Shown here: one piece after another, positions 32,361-43,312 of the stretch | Position numbering within the stretch: position 1 is the stretch's first letter | Layout: every line of letters begins with the position of its first letter | NCBI GenBank assembly: GCA_963575745.1 | Contig: CAUYUJ010000750.1 | Location: forward strand, 1 to 64,000 | Length of the DNA stretch: 64,000 nt | Direction of reading: 5' to 3' | From: Prorocentrum cordatum | Taxonomy: Eukaryota > Sar > Dinophyceae > Prorocentrales > Prorocentraceae | Notes under the pieces: generated by a model | What the model saw: the letters and a program-made list of their open reading frames with translations, nothing else | Databases searched by the model: none | Told to the model about the DNA's origin: nothing | Translations under genes and position numbers: made by a program

Positions 32361-33189
32361 GAGAGCGAGTCCCCGGAGGTGGGCTCCGTGTGCCACGTGC
32401 CCACCGCGCCGCACACGCCGCGCAGCCGCGGCCTCGGCGGCCTCCGCGCGGCCCCGCCCCGCCCCGCGCGGGCCACGCGCGGGAGGTCCGGGCGAGCTGC
32501 GGCTTCTGCGGCGGTGGCCTCGCGCGGCCTCTGCGCGGCGGCGGCGCCTCGAGGTGGACCCCTTCGGGGCCTCTGCGTACAGTGCCGTTTTTTTATGCAA
32601 AAGCAGCGAGGAGTTCATGTATCAACTTATTCATACATTGATCCTTAACGAATCCTATATGTTCAAAAATCCCATGTCTTAAAAACTGCCCTGTAGCCTC
32701 GACGGTCCCTCGGTGGCCGCGCAGGCAGCTGGGGTCGGGACGGCGCCCGGGGCCAGTCCGGGGGCGGAATTGGGACGGGAGTGGCCCTCCTGCCTCGCCG
32801 CGGGCACTCGATGTGGAACGCCCTCGGGGTGCCCGCGGGCCCCGCGATTGGGCGCCAGATCCATGCGAAAGCTGAGCTTCAGAGCCCTGGGGGATCTCCG
32901 AGAGCAGATCTGTGGCAAGCTTGATCGGCCCGCGCAGCGACAGAAGCCCTGACCCGACAGCCTGGGGACTCTGTTTTTCTCGGCGGCAGGACGAGAAGTC
33001 GCGGTTCGCGCGCCGCGAAGCGCAACGCTGGGCGGCATCGGTCGTAAGATGGATGGGGCAAGCGCAGACCGTAGGATAAGGCGCGCTGCGCGCCGACCAT
33101 CACTAGCCTGACACATGCCATTATTCTTATGATGTGCCTCTCGCTTCGCGGGGTGCACGCCCGGAGCACGTGCAGTCCAGACGTTGTGG
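32361..33189. other. No gene recognised
   Basis: GC-rich to 32570, then an AT-rich patch (32580-32690), then moderate GC. Frames on both strands overlap and have no motif I recognise. Confidence 0.45.
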
Positions 33190-33495
33190 GGCCTGGTGGA
33201 AGCCTCTTTGGGGCCTCTTGGAATCTCGTGGGCTTCTTGGGGCCTCTTGGGGCCTCATGGGGGCGTCTCGGGCCGTCTTGGGGCGCTCTTGCGCCCTTTG
33301 GCTCCTTCGGAGGCCATCCTGTGTCCCTTTCGCGGCCGCCTTAGGGCTCTCTTAGGGGTCCTCTTGGGCCGTCTTGGGGGCCTCTTGGACCGTCCCGGCG
33401 GCCTCTTTGGGCCGTCTTGCGGCTTTCTTGGGCAGTCTTGGGGTCCTTTTGGGGGCCTCTGGGGCCGTCCTGGGACCGTTTTGGAGGCTGCCCGG
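33190..33495 (+). repeat. CTTGG-phased minisatellite array, copy 5
   Basis: Ends about 100 bp before the first recognisable codons of the second LINE. Confidence 0.82.
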
Positions 33496-33599
33496 TCCGT
33501 CGCGAACCTTGAAGGATGGAAAAAAGAGAGCGCTACAATCTTCCAAAACCCTAAGGAAGAACCACGGTCCCCCAGAGGTCCCCCAGCGGCTGGAACAAC

Positions 33600-35253
33600 C
33601 GGGCAGGATGGCGGCACTCCTCCTTTCACAGCCTCTGAAGCCTGGGAGGAATTCATAGCTTTGACGCGGGGTAGAGCTGCTGACCGGGCTGCAATCTCCA
33701 GCACAATTTTCAAACATGGTGGACAGAAGTTCTAATCGACATGGTCGCTTTATTTTTTCAACGACATTATCAATCCAGGCGGAATCACCCGAGAGAGTTG
33801 GAATTCATCATTCGATGCAGTATTGTTGAAAGATGGCAACGCCAAGCTGCCTTCCAACTACCGGCCTATCACTATCATCCCGCTGCTATACACATTGTTC
33901 AGCCGCCTAATCAGACGGCGTCTCATAGCAATGGGAAAAACAGGCCGGGTTCAGGGCGATTTACAACACGGACGATCATCTATTCGTTTCTGTTTTATGG
34001 CGAGTGAAATGTGACGAGTGGCGGCAGCAACTGTGGGTGGCTGCGCTGGACTTCAAAAAGGCAGTCGGTAGCATTCCACACGATAGTATTTGGGCTGCGC
34101 TGCGAGAGCAAGGTGTTCCTATTCTTTACATGTCATTATTGCAGAACTTAATCAAACTGGCGCCATTATTAATTTGGACAAGACGAGCAGAGATGTCCCA
34201 ATCCGCCAGGGGACGAAGCAAAGGGACCCGCCAAGCCCGACTCTTTGTAATGCTGCAATCGAGTTTTTACTCCAGCCACTAAAATCCCGATTGCTGTCAA
34301 ATTCTTGTGGTTCTTTGCTTGGGGACCGGCGGGTGACAAATCCACGTTTTGCAGACGACGTCATGTTAGTGAGTAACACGCTGGCAGGCTTGAAGATGAT
34401 GCTGGGGGACGTGGCGGCGGCGTGCAGCTTGCACGAATTTGCCGACGAGGGGGGGCGAAATTGCGCAACAAAAGCGTCTCAGTGCGTGGCATTGACATCG
34501 AACTAATCAAAATAAGAGACACCGTACATATTTCGGAAGAAAGATCTCGTTCCAGGGCGCCCACAAGACGGAGTTAGACAACCGGATGCGCAGTGCTTGG
34601 CAAACGTTTTATGCGTTCAAGGACGAGATGACGATCAATAAGTATCCAATCAACACCAAGGTGCGCCTTTTCGAGTCCGTGGTCACTCCGTGCGCACTGC
34701 ATGGTTCGTCGTGTTGGACGCCCGCGGCAGACTTAGAGCAGGTCTTGGTCAAAACACATCGCCACATTTTACGAATGGTGATTGGTTGTGGCAGGCGCCA
34801 GATCCCAACCGCTTTTCCTTCCAAGTCGTTCCCGGGTCCTGCTTGTTCGATTTCGTCTTCTGGTGACATGTTTGACGACGAGGCGGAGGGGGAGGACGGG
34901 AGGAATATATTATTGAGTCTTGTGCTGCTTGGTTGCAAAGGGCGGCGCAGAACATCGAGCAACAATTGGACGCGCTGGGCGCATCTGATTGGAAAAGGCA
35001 ACACAGGAGACGCAAGTGGCACCGAGTCGGAACGCTGCTGCAATCCGAACAGCACAGTGCTCACACGCATTGTTGTTTTGGGAGCCGGGGAGCACGCTTG
35101 CAGGAGAGAGCGTACGGGACGGCCCCCCGAATATGGGAAGATGGTCTTACGCAGGCGTGCGCATCATATTCAGGGCCGGGCCTCAACTGGAAAGCTTGCG
35201 CTTCTGACAGCCAGGTGTGGGGGAGTCTGGAGATGTGCGACGCGGGCCTCTGA
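33600..35253 (+). mobile_element. 5'-truncated second LINE: reverse transcriptase and C-terminal part
   Basis: Begins in the N-terminal part of the reverse transcriptase and continues to the end of ORF2. It lacks an endonuclease and ORF1. Its reverse transcriptase is of a different type from that of the first LINE (FADD motif, no RNase H, a C-terminal region like many RTE/Jockey-type elements). 5' truncation is usual for LINEs. The 3' end past 35253 has no poly(A) or clear repeat. Confidence 0.85.
33610..35253 (+). pseudogene. LINE reverse transcriptase ORF2 remnant with several frameshifts
   Basis: Readable in pieces: FTASEAWEEFIALTRGRAAD and ISSTIFKHGGQKF (33630-33735), LPSNYRPITIIPLLYTLFSR (33850-33910), LWVAALDFKKAVGSIPHDS (motif A, 34033-34090), RQGTKQRDPPSPTLCNAAIE (motif B, 34201-34260), NPRFADDVMLVSN (motif C, 34339-34377). 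Then ISFQGAHKTELDNRMRSAWQ and KVRLFESVVTPCALHGSSCW (34545-34720), ILRMVIGCGRR (34768), WLQRAAQNIEQQL (34939), RRRKWHRVG, and a final WGSLEMCDAGL ending at 35253. Frames change at about 33736, 33790, 34015, 34190, 34505 and 34920. Motif A has Val for the usual Phe-Asp pair (KKAVGS for KKAFDS), so the copy is inactive even apart from its frameshifts. Confidence 0.85.
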
Positions 35254-35399
35254 CCGAAACTATCGTCTTCCGTGCCACCGTTGCCTGGGGCGGGTCCACC
35301 CGCTCTCCGGCAGCGCACCGCTCTCCCCTTCGCTGGGGCCAGCCTTCTGGCTGTGCAGAGCGAGTCCGAGTCGGAGTCAAGAAAAAACCTCGAGATTGG

Positions 35400-35575
35400 C
35401 CCCTGGAGGCGCTGTTGGGGGTCCTCTTGGGGCCCTCTTGGGCCTTCTTGGGGGCTTTTAGGCCCTTTTAGAGCCATCTTGGGCCGTCTTGGGGTCGTTT
35501 TGGCCCGCCTAGAGGCCAACTCTTGAGCTGTCTTGAGCCGTTTTGAGCCCAAGAGGCCCCAGGGGCCCAAATCAT
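35400..35575 (+). repeat. CTTGG-phased minisatellite array, copy 6
   Basis: Short array following the second LINE by about 150 bp. Confidence 0.78.
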
Positions 35576-36085
35576 TTATTTTCCACAGGTTCTTGTGGGT
35601 ATCGAGCCCCGCAAGGGGTCCGTCACGCTTGGGTCCGTCCGGCGCTACTCCAGGGGGGTGGGGTGTGTGGGGAGACGTGATATTGCAAAACGCCAGAAGT
35701 TGTAGATTTCGTGTGCAGTCAATGGGTACTTTGGATCCAATGCATTACAGCATCGCCGGAACCGCCTCCGGCAACACATCATTTGTGGACGTCGGTTTTT
35801 GAGGTTTGCGCCACATCCGCCGACCCCTTGGAGCGCTCTGGGGGCACATCGGGCCACCGTGCGCGCCGATAACACCACCGAGCGGATACGACCACCAACC
35901 GCATTCCCTTTTGAAACTTATGTGTTTCGCTTCTTGGGGCTCTCGTGGGGTCTCCGAAATGCCGAGGTGTCCCAGTGGACTGCTGGAGTGCAGGACGTAT
36001 TCTCCCTTCTGCATCTTCGAGCGGCGATGAGAGCTTGAGACAAGTTTGGGTCAGGTGGAAGTTGGGCGGGAGAAAAAAGCATGAG
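35576..36085. other. No gene recognised
   Basis: Moderate GC. The frame at 35799-36038 overlaps one in another frame, and neither has a motif. No match to other repeats in the window. Confidence 0.45.
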
Positions 36086-36415
36086 GGAGGAAGACTAAAG
36101 GGGAGGGAGGAGGATGGAGAGGGGAGGGGCTGAGGCGGTTGAGGGACAGGGGGAGGAATAGGAGGCGTAGGGGAACAGGAGGAGGAGGCTGAGGTGGAGG
36201 AAGAGGAGAAGGATGAGCAGGAGGAGGAGGAGGAGGAAGAGGGGGAGGAGGAGGAGGAGGAGGAGGAGAAACACGAAAATGAAGGGGACGAGGATAAGGA
36301 GGAGGAGGAGGTGGAGGAGCAGGAAAAGGAGGAAATGGAGGCGGAGCAAGAGGAAGAGGACAAAAGGAAGAGGAGGAGGGGGCGGAAAAAAGAAGCAGGA
36401 GGAGGACAAAGACAT
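36086..36415 (+). repeat. GGA/GAG purine tract
   Basis: About 330 bp purine-rich run with GAAA and CACGAAAATG interruptions. Confidence 0.9.
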
Positions 36416-36985
36416 CCGCATGAGGGGGTACAACGTCTGAACACCGACTCAGGTGACTGATGCTCCTTAGTCAAAATCCCCTGCGATCTGGTGTTCTACA
36501 GCCCTGCCTTCTCACTAGGGCCGGCAGGGGGCAGGCCACGTAGCTCAAGGGCCGAGCTCCGAAGTGGCCCCGTAAGATGGCTCGCTACCTTACATCACGA
36601 GTCCCATCGGGTCAGTGCGGGGGGAACGGCTGCTGGCCCTGCCGCGTGCCCTAGGGGAGGGGGCGCGCAGGCTTATCAGGGCGCCCAAGCCACGGGGGGG
36701 GGGAGACGACGACAAGACCTCAAAAGGAGGAGAGGGGGGAGAGACGGAAGGCCCGAGACCCCTAATTCTTGCTGGGGAGCTGCGTTTTCTACAGTTTGAA
36801 TTCCGTGCTCCCTTCTCCCGCTCGGCTCTTTTCTCGGTCGTTCCGAGAGATGTCCCATGTATTGTCACATTTGTCTTTTGGGCCAACGAGGAACACATCG
36901 GTGGGTTTCTTGCAGATCGTTTTTTCCCCACATCCAAAGTGGGCTTCTTGTTTTCTCTGCACACCCCGCGCAGGAACACTCACCC
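36416..36985. other. No gene recognised
   Basis: GC-rich, then more balanced after 36770. The plus frame 36615-37256 runs into CA and TCA repeats, so its C-terminal Ser/His string is an artefact. Confidence 0.45.
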
Positions 36986-37134
36986 CACCCCCTCTCCTCT
37001 TCTGCCTTCGCACACTCACTCACCCACTCATCATCATCACCACTCACTCACACTCACACTCACTCACGCTCTCTCATCATCAACATCAGCATCATCACTC
37101 GCGCTCTCTCACACGCTCAGTCACTCACATACTC

Positions 37135-37195
<61 letters not shown>

Positions 37196-37232
37196 CTCGC
37201 ACTCTGTCACACGCTTACTCATTCACATACTC
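36986..37232 (+). repeat. CACTCA and (CAT/TCA)n microsatellites
   Basis: CTCACTCACACTCAC-type repeats, then about 19 ATC units with few interruptions (37135-37195), then CTCACACGC repeats. Confidence 0.92.
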
Positions 37233-37236
37233 ACCT

Positions 37237-37705
37237 GGAGGAAGTCTCAGGCGTGAGTTCGTCTGTGAGTGAATTGTGAGGAAGTCTCAGGCGGGAGCCC
37301 CGTCCCTATGGGGCCCGCAGATCACGTTGGTAATCCGAGCGGGTCATGCAAACCTTGTAACTGTCGTCACTTTTTGGGCTCCTCAAGCTTGAGTACGGAG
37401 GAAGTCTCAGGCGGGAACTTCGTCTGTGAGTGAATTGCGAGGAAGTCACAGGCGGGAACCCCTCCCTATGGGGCCCGCGCTTCACGTTGGTAATCCGAGC
37501 GGGTCATCCAAACCCTGTAACTGTCGCCGCGCTTGGGCTCTTCAGGCTTGAATTTGGAGGAAGTCTCAGGCGGGAGCCTCGTCTGTGAGTGAAGTGTGAG
37601 GAAGTCTCAGGCGGGAGCCCCCTCCCTATGGGGCCCGCAGATCATGTTGGTAATCCGAGCGGGTCATCCAAACCTTCTAACTGTCGTCACTTTTGGGCTC
37701 TCGCG
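37237..37705 (+). repeat. ~160-bp tandem repeat, three units
   Basis: GGAGGAAGTCTCAGGCGGGA starts units at 37237, 37397 and 37556. Each also contains GTGAGTGAATTGTGAGGAAG, CCTATGGGGCCCGCAGATCA and GTTGGTAATCCGAGCGGGTC. The sub-motif AGGAAGTCTCAGGCGGGA occurs twice per unit. Confidence 0.9.
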
Positions 37706-37707
37706 CT

Positions 37708-37960
37708 GCCGGAACGCCATTCCCGGGCCACATTGTGCATGCCCGGAGCCAACTGTAGGCCACTTCGTGTTCTTCGTGTTCCCAGAACACCATTCCCGGG
37801 CCACATTTTGAAACCCCGGAGCCAACTGTAGGCCACTTCGTGTTCTTCCTGTTCCCAGAACACCACTCCCGGGCCACATTCTGGATGTCCGGAACCAACT
37901 GTAGGCCACTTTGTGTTCGTCGTGTTCCCAGAGCGTCATTCCCGGGCCACATTTGTGAAT
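37708..37960 (+). repeat. 73-bp tandem repeat, four units, upstream of the putative gene
   Basis: TCCCGGGCCACATT recurs at 37721, 37794, 37867 and 37940, exactly 73 bp apart. Units also hold CCAACTGTAGGCCACTTCGT and GTTCTTCGTGTTCCCAGAAC. The last unit ends about 25 bp before an ATG at 37987. Whether it has a regulatory role is unknown. Confidence 0.9.
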
Positions 37961-37986
37961 TTCGAATCCGACGAGGGTCCTCAGGG

Positions 37987-38158
37987 ATGAACACGCGTGC
38001 TCGTCGCGACGCTCGGCGTCTGGGCGTGCCCCTCGTTTTCCTGCAGGCCGTTGACGAGTGCGGCACGATTCAGGGCGATCCCGACGCGGGTCGGCGCCTC
38101 CTGAACGTCCCGAACATGCACAATACGGGGGACATCCACGGCGTCTTGCCGGCCCGTC
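37987..38158 (+). CDS. Possible N-terminal part of the hypothetical gene (different frame)
   Basis: ATG at 37987 opens a frame reading LGVPLVFLQAVDECGTIQGD and LLNVPNMHNTGDIHGVLP, then becomes Arg/Gly-rich after about 38160, where the next frame (38162-38860) begins. The tidy hand-over suggests one gene split by a single-base difference. Without transcript data, chance openness is also possible. Confidence 0.35.
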
Positions 38159-38161
38159 GGC

Positions 38162-38860
38162 ATGGAGGTGCGGTTCACGGCAGCGCAGGAAGAGCTGAAG
38201 AAGAAGTTGGGGCTCGTGCAGGAGCAACGGGCCACCATCGTGTCTTTCGAGTTCCACCACGAGGACGAGCAGCGGCACGAGGAGTGCTCGGCAGGCCAGC
38301 TCTTTCGCCCCCGCTTCCTACCGCAGGGAATCTGGCTGCAGGTACACGGCTTCAAGGAGTCTCCGATCTACCAGGAGGTCGCCGAGGTGCTGCGACAGGG
38401 CGCCGAAGACGCCGACGACGACGGCCAGGCCGAGGCGCGGGCGTGGAGTTTGCTGATGTTCAGGCCCAGCGAAAAGGAGTTCACATGGCAGAGCTCGGGG
38501 CCGCACAACGTGCGCCGCTCGGGGTTCACCCTGACCCACGCGTCCTACCTGACCTCCACGCTGTCGCAGGGCCAGACGCTGCGCAAGGGCGTCACCATCG
38601 ACTGCGCGAGAGACGAGGACGCTGGCCGCACGGGCACGTCTGACGAGCAGTGGTGGCTGCACCTCCACGTCATGCGCTCCCGCGCCACGTGCATGCGGAA
38701 CATGCTGATCCTGCGGCCGCCGCCGCGGGAGTTCCTGGAGCGAGGGCCGCCACCAGCGTCCTTGCGGAAGGCGCTCCTGGAGTTCGACAAGAAAGCGGTT
38801 TTGTCAAGGGCGGAGGCGAAGCAGCTCGCGGCAGAGCTGGGCGTCGTGCTGCCCGCCTGA
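38162..38860 (+). CDS. Hypothetical protein, 232 codons
   Basis: The only open frame in the window that looks like an ordinary host gene: even amino-acid use, strong GC preference at third positions, an ATG in good context (GGCATGGAGG), and a clean TGA stop. The protein starts with a Lys/Glu-rich helix (EELKKKLGLVQEQ). Its middle has alternating hydrophobic and polar segments (FRPRFLPQGIWLQVHGF, WSLLMFRPSEKEFTW) and an acidic loop (GAEDADDDGQAEARA). It ends in a helical, charged tail (LLEFDKKAVLSRAEAKQLAA). I recognise no family, signal peptide or membrane segment. The upstream +1 frame from ATG 37987 to about 38158 also looks coding (VPLVFLQAVDECGTIQG). The true gene may therefore start there, with a one-base indel or an intron joining the frames. 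Function is unknown. Confidence 0.6.
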   Translation: MEVRFTAAQEELKKKLGLVQEQRATIVSFEFHHEDEQRHEECSAGQLFRPRFLPQGIWLQVHGFKESPIYQEVAEVLRQGAEDADDDGQAEARAWSLLMFRPSEKEFTWQSSGPHNVRRSGFTLTHASYLTSTLSQGQTLRKGVTIDCARDEDAGRTGTSDEQWWLHLHVMRSRATCMRNMLILRPPPREFLERGPPPASLRKALLEFDKKAVLSRAEAKQLAAELGVVLPA

Positions 38861-39255
38861 GCGCGGCTGCGCCCCGCTCGAAGCCCGCGGGGTTGTCCCA
38901 GCGGCTTGGTCTTGCGCGCAAGCGGCTCGCGGGGTTGCCCCGACAGCCTGGCCCGCGGGTTTGCCCCAACGGCTGCGCGACGTGGCCATGCCGAACGCGC
39001 CTGTGCTGGCCGAGGCGGCGACGGCGCCGATGAAAACCGACGCGCGCGCTCGTGCAATGGAAAGGCGAGGCGGTGGCGGGGCGCGAAAAAAACAGGAGGG
39101 CGAGGTCGGGGGCAACGTAGGGAGCGGGGGGGGGGCCGCGCCAGGGCGAGAAGAATTATACGCCGAAGAGACAGTCAGGACGCCTCACCAACCACGAGGA
39201 CGACGGTGAGCGCTTTTTCCAGATTCGCCCAGAGGATTCTCATGCGGAGTCCTTC
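38861..39255. other. Downstream of the hypothetical gene; three imperfect GCGGGGTTGCCCC repeats
   Basis: CGGGGTTGTCCCAGCGGC, CGGGGTTGCCCCGACAGC and CGGGTTTGCCCCAACGGC occur at about 30-nt intervals (38890-38975). The rest is GC-rich with no recognised content. Confidence 0.5.
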
Positions 39256-40956
39256 CGTCGGAGTAATTCCCCAACCATCCTGTGGGTCCTCGTTTTGAAG
39301 AGACGGTCCCCGCGTCCTCCTCCCCTCTCCTCTCCTCCTCTCCTCTCCTCCTTTCCTCCTCTCCTCTTCGCCCACCCAGTACACCGTTCCCCGCACGCCC
39401 AATTCGGCACACCCCTCACACGCTTCGTGGCCCCATAGGGAGCCCCACCGAAGGCCCCAGCGCTGCCGCCCGCATGCGTCACCCACGCCCAATTCGGCAC
39501 ACCCCTCGCACGTTTTGTGGCCCCATAGGGAGCCCCACTGAAGGCCCCAATGCTGCCGCCCGCATGCGTCCCGCACACCCAATTCGGCACACCCGTCACA
39601 CGTTTCGTGGCCCCATAGGGAGCCCCACCGAAGGCCCCAATGCTGCCGCCCACATGCGTCACCCACACCCAATTCGGCACACCCCTCACACGTTTCGTGG
39701 CCCCATAGGGAGCCCCACCGAAGGCCCCAATGCTGCCGCCCGCATGAGTCCCGCAAGCCCAATTCAGCACACCCCTCACACGTTTCGTGGCCCCATAGGG
39801 AGCCCCACCGAAGGCCCCAGTGCTGCCGCCCGCATGCGCCCCGCACACCCAATTCGGCACACCCCTCACACGTTTCGTGGCCCCATAGGGAGCCCCGCCG
39901 AAGGCCCCAACGCTGCCGCCCGCATGCGTCCCGCACACCCAATTCGGCACACCCCTCACACGTTTCGTGGCCCCATAGGGAACCCCACCCCCAATGCTGC
40001 CGCCCGCATGCGTCCCGCACACCCAATTCGGCACACCCCTCACACGTTTCGTGGCCCCATAGGGAGCACCACAGAAGGCCCCAGTGCTGCCGCCCGCATG
40101 CGTCGCCAACACACAATTCGGCACACCCCTCACACGTTTCGTGGCCCCATAGGGAGCCCCACCGAAGGCCCCAGCGGGCCGCCCGCATGCGTCCCGCACA
40201 CCCAATTCGGCACACCCCTCACACGTTTCGTGGCCCCATAGGGAGCTCCACCGACGGCCCCAGTGGCGGCGCTCACATGCGCATGCGTCCCCTGCACCCA
40301 TTTCGGCACATCCCTGACAGGTTTCGTGGCCCCATCATCCACCGGAGGCCCCAGTGGCGGCGCTCACATGCGTCACCCACACCCACCCAATTCGGCACAC
40401 CCCTCACACGTTTCGTGGCCCCATAGGGAGCTCCACCGAAGGCCCAGCGGCCGCGCTCACATGCGTCCCGCCACCCATCCCGGCACGCCCCTCACAACAA
40501 CAGGTTTCGTGGCCCCATAGGGAGCTCCACCGAAGGCCCCAGTGGCACCGCCCGCATGCGTCACCACCCGCACCCAATTCGGCACACCCCTCACACGTTT
40601 CGTGGCCCCATAGAGAGCTGCACCGAAGGCCCCAGTGGCGGCGCTCACATGCGTCCCCGCCACACATCCCAGTACACCCCTCACGCGCTTCGTGGCCCCA
40701 TAGGGAGCTCCACCGAAGGCCCCAGTAGCGGCGCTTACATGCGTCTCCGCCACCCATCCCGGCCCCCCCCCCCCGCAGCAGCATCATGTTTCGGGGACCC
40801 ATAGGGAGCTCCACTGGAGGCCCCAGTGGCGGCCCGCACATGCGTTTCCGCCACCCATGTCGGCACGCCCCGCGCGTGTTTCATGTCCCCATAGGGAGCT
40901 TCGCCGAATGCCCCAGTGGCACCCATCTCGGCACACCCCTCACACGCTCCGTAGTC
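39256..40956 (+). repeat. Left arm of the second palindrome: 90-bp satellite
   Basis: AATTCGGCACACCCCTCACA recurs at 39401, 39491, 39581 and so on, 90 bp apart, with CGTTTCGTGGCCCCATAGGG and GCCGCCCGCATGCGTC in each unit. About 17 units. It is preceded by CCAACCATCCTGTGGGTCCT and a TCC-rich stretch, and those flanks are also mirrored at the far end of the right arm. Because 90 is a multiple of three, frames stay open across the array and give 30-residue repeats; these are not genes. Confidence 0.92.
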
Positions 40957-41069
40957 GTATGGGGAGTTCATTGAAGATGAAACCCGCAGCCGCGGTACTA
41001 ACAACTGCATGTGGTTGGGTTTTTCGCCAGGCTAATTTGAGTACCGTAGGGTACACTATTATAGGGTAG
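40957..41069. other. Spacer of the second palindrome
   Basis: 113 bp of non-repeated, AT-richer sequence between GTAGTC (40951) and GACTAC (41070). Confidence 0.85.
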
Positions 41070-43312
41070 GACTACGGAGCGTGTGAGGGGTGTGCCGAGA
41101 TGGGTGCCACTGGGGCATTCGGCGAAGCTCCCTATGGGGACATGAAACACGCGCGGGGCGTGCCGACATGGGTGGCGGAAACGCATGTGCGGGCCGCCAC
41201 TGGGGCCTCCAGTGGAGCTCCCTATGGGTCCCCGAAACATGATGCTGCTGCGGGGGGGGGGGGGGGGGCGGGATGGGTGGCGGAGACGCATGTAAGCGCC
41301 GCTACTGGGGCCTTCGGTGGAGCTCCCTATGGGGCCACGAAGCGCGTGAGGGGTGTACTGGGATGTGTGGCGGGGGCGCATGTGAGCGCCGCCACTGGGG
41401 CCTTCGGTGCAGCTCTCTATGGGGCCACGAAACGTGTGAGGGGTGTGCCGAATTGGGTGCGGGTGGTGACGCATGCGGGCGGTGCCACTGGGGCCTTCGG
41501 TGGAGCTCCCTATGGGGCCACGAAACCTGTTGTTGTGAGGGGCGTGCCGGGATGGGTGGCGGGGACGCATGTGAGCGCGGCCGCTGGGGCCTTCGGTGGA
41601 GCTCCCTATGGGGCCACGAAACGTGTGAGGGGTGTGCCGAATTGGGTGGGTGTGGGTGACGCATGTGAGCGCCGCCACTGGGGCCTCCGGTGGATGATGG
41701 GGCCACGAAACCTGTCAGGGATGTGCCGAAATTTGTATGCGGGACGCATGCGCATGTGAGCGCCGCCACTGGGGCCTTCGGTGGAGCTCCCTATGGGGCC
41801 ACGAAACGTGTGAGGGGTGTGCCGAATTGGGTGTGCGGGACGCATGCGGGCGGCAGCACTGGGGCCTTCGGTGGAGCTCCCTATGGGGCAACGAAACGTG
41901 TGAGGGGTGTGCCGCATTGGGTGTGGGTGACGCATGCGGGCGGCAGCACACTGGGCCTTCGGTGCGGCTCCTATGGGGCCCACAAACGTGTGAGGGGTGT
42001 GCCGAAATTGGGCGGGGGGGCGGGACGCATGCCGGGCGGCACCACTGGGGCCTTCGCGGGGCTCCCTATGGGTGCCACGAAACGTGTGAGGGGTGTGCCG
42101 AATTGGTGTGTCAGGCCGCATGCGGGCCGGCAGCACTGGGGGGGCCTTCGGAGGGGCTCCTATGGGGCCACGAACGTGTGAGGGGAGGTGCGAATTGGCG
42201 TGCGGGAACCATGCGGGCGGCAGCAGTGTGTCCTTCGGTGGGGGCTCCCTTGGGGCCACGAAACGTGTGAGGGGTGTGCCGATTGGGTGTGCGGGACGCA
42301 TGCGGGCGGCAGCACTGGGGCCTTCGGTGGGGCTCCCTATGGGGCCACGAAACGTGTGAGGGGTGTGCCGAATTGGGTGTGCGGGACGCATGCGGGCGGC
42401 AGCACTGGGGCCTTCGGTGGGGCTCCCTATGGGGCCACGAAAGCGTGTGAAGGGGTGTGCCGAATGGGTGTGCGGGACGCATGCGGGCGGCAGCACTGGG
42501 GCCTTCGGTGGAGCTCCCTATGGGGCCACGAACGTGTGAGGGGTGTGCCGAATTGGGTGTGCGGGACGCATGCGGGCACACACTGGGGCCTTCGGTGGGG
42601 CTCCCTATGGGGCCACGAAACGTGTGAGGGGGGGGACGGGACGCATGCGGGCAGCAGCAGCACTGGGGCCTTCCGGGGCGGCGCATTCATGGGGCCACGA
42701 ACGTGTGAGGGTCGGCTGCGAATATGTGAAACGTGTGAGGGGTGTGCCGAATTGGGTGTGCGGGAAGCATGCGGCGGCAGCACTGGGGCCTTCGGTGGAG
42801 CTCCCTATGGGGCCACGAAACGTGTGAGGGGTGTGCCGAATTGGGTGTGCGGGACGCATGCGGACGGCAGCACTGGGGCCTTCGGTGGAGCTCCCTGTGG
42901 GGCCACGAAACGTGTGAGGGGTGTGCCGAAATGGGTGTGCGGGACGCATGCGGACGGCAGCCATGGGGCCTTCGGTGGAGCTCCCTATGGGGCCACGAAA
43001 CGTGTGAGGGGTGTGCCGAAATGGGTGTGCGGGACGCATGCGGACGGCAGCACTGGGGCCTTCGGTGGAGCTCCCTATGGGGCCACGAAACGTGTGAGGG
43101 GTGTGCCGAATTGGGTGTGCGGGACGCATGCGGGCGGCAGCACTGGGGCCTTCGGTGGAGCTCCCTGTGGGGCCACGAAACGTGTGAGGGGTGTGCCGAA
43201 ATGGGTGTGGCAGGAGGAGGGGGGGGAGGAGGAGAGGAGGAGACGCGGGCCACCGTCTCTTCAAAACGAGGACCCAACACCACAGGATGGTTGGGAAAAA
43301 TACTTCCCATTG
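41070..43312 (-). repeat. Right arm of the second palindrome: 90-bp satellite, inverted
   Basis: Reverse-complement units (GTGTGAGGGGTGTGCCGAAT and CCTATGGGGCCACGAAACG). The first ~690 bp mirror 40270-40956 closely, including irregular units with ATGCGCATG and CCTGTTGTTGTGAGGGG. From about 41930 to 42740 small indels are frequent, and the unit count exceeds that of the left arm. The outer end (CCGTCTCTTCAAAACGAGGA, 43254-43312) mirrors 39262-39310. Confidence 0.9.

Noticed and set aside
30847-32682. 611-codon open frame
   Set aside because: It crosses element E1, TCC and GGA tracts and an inverted CTTGG array. The residues are Pro/Ser/Arg/Glu runs that follow base composition.
34586-35461. 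291-codon frame as an independent gene
   Set aside because: Its first third is the C-terminal region of the second LINE's ORF2. The rest is out of frame and runs into a CTTGG array.
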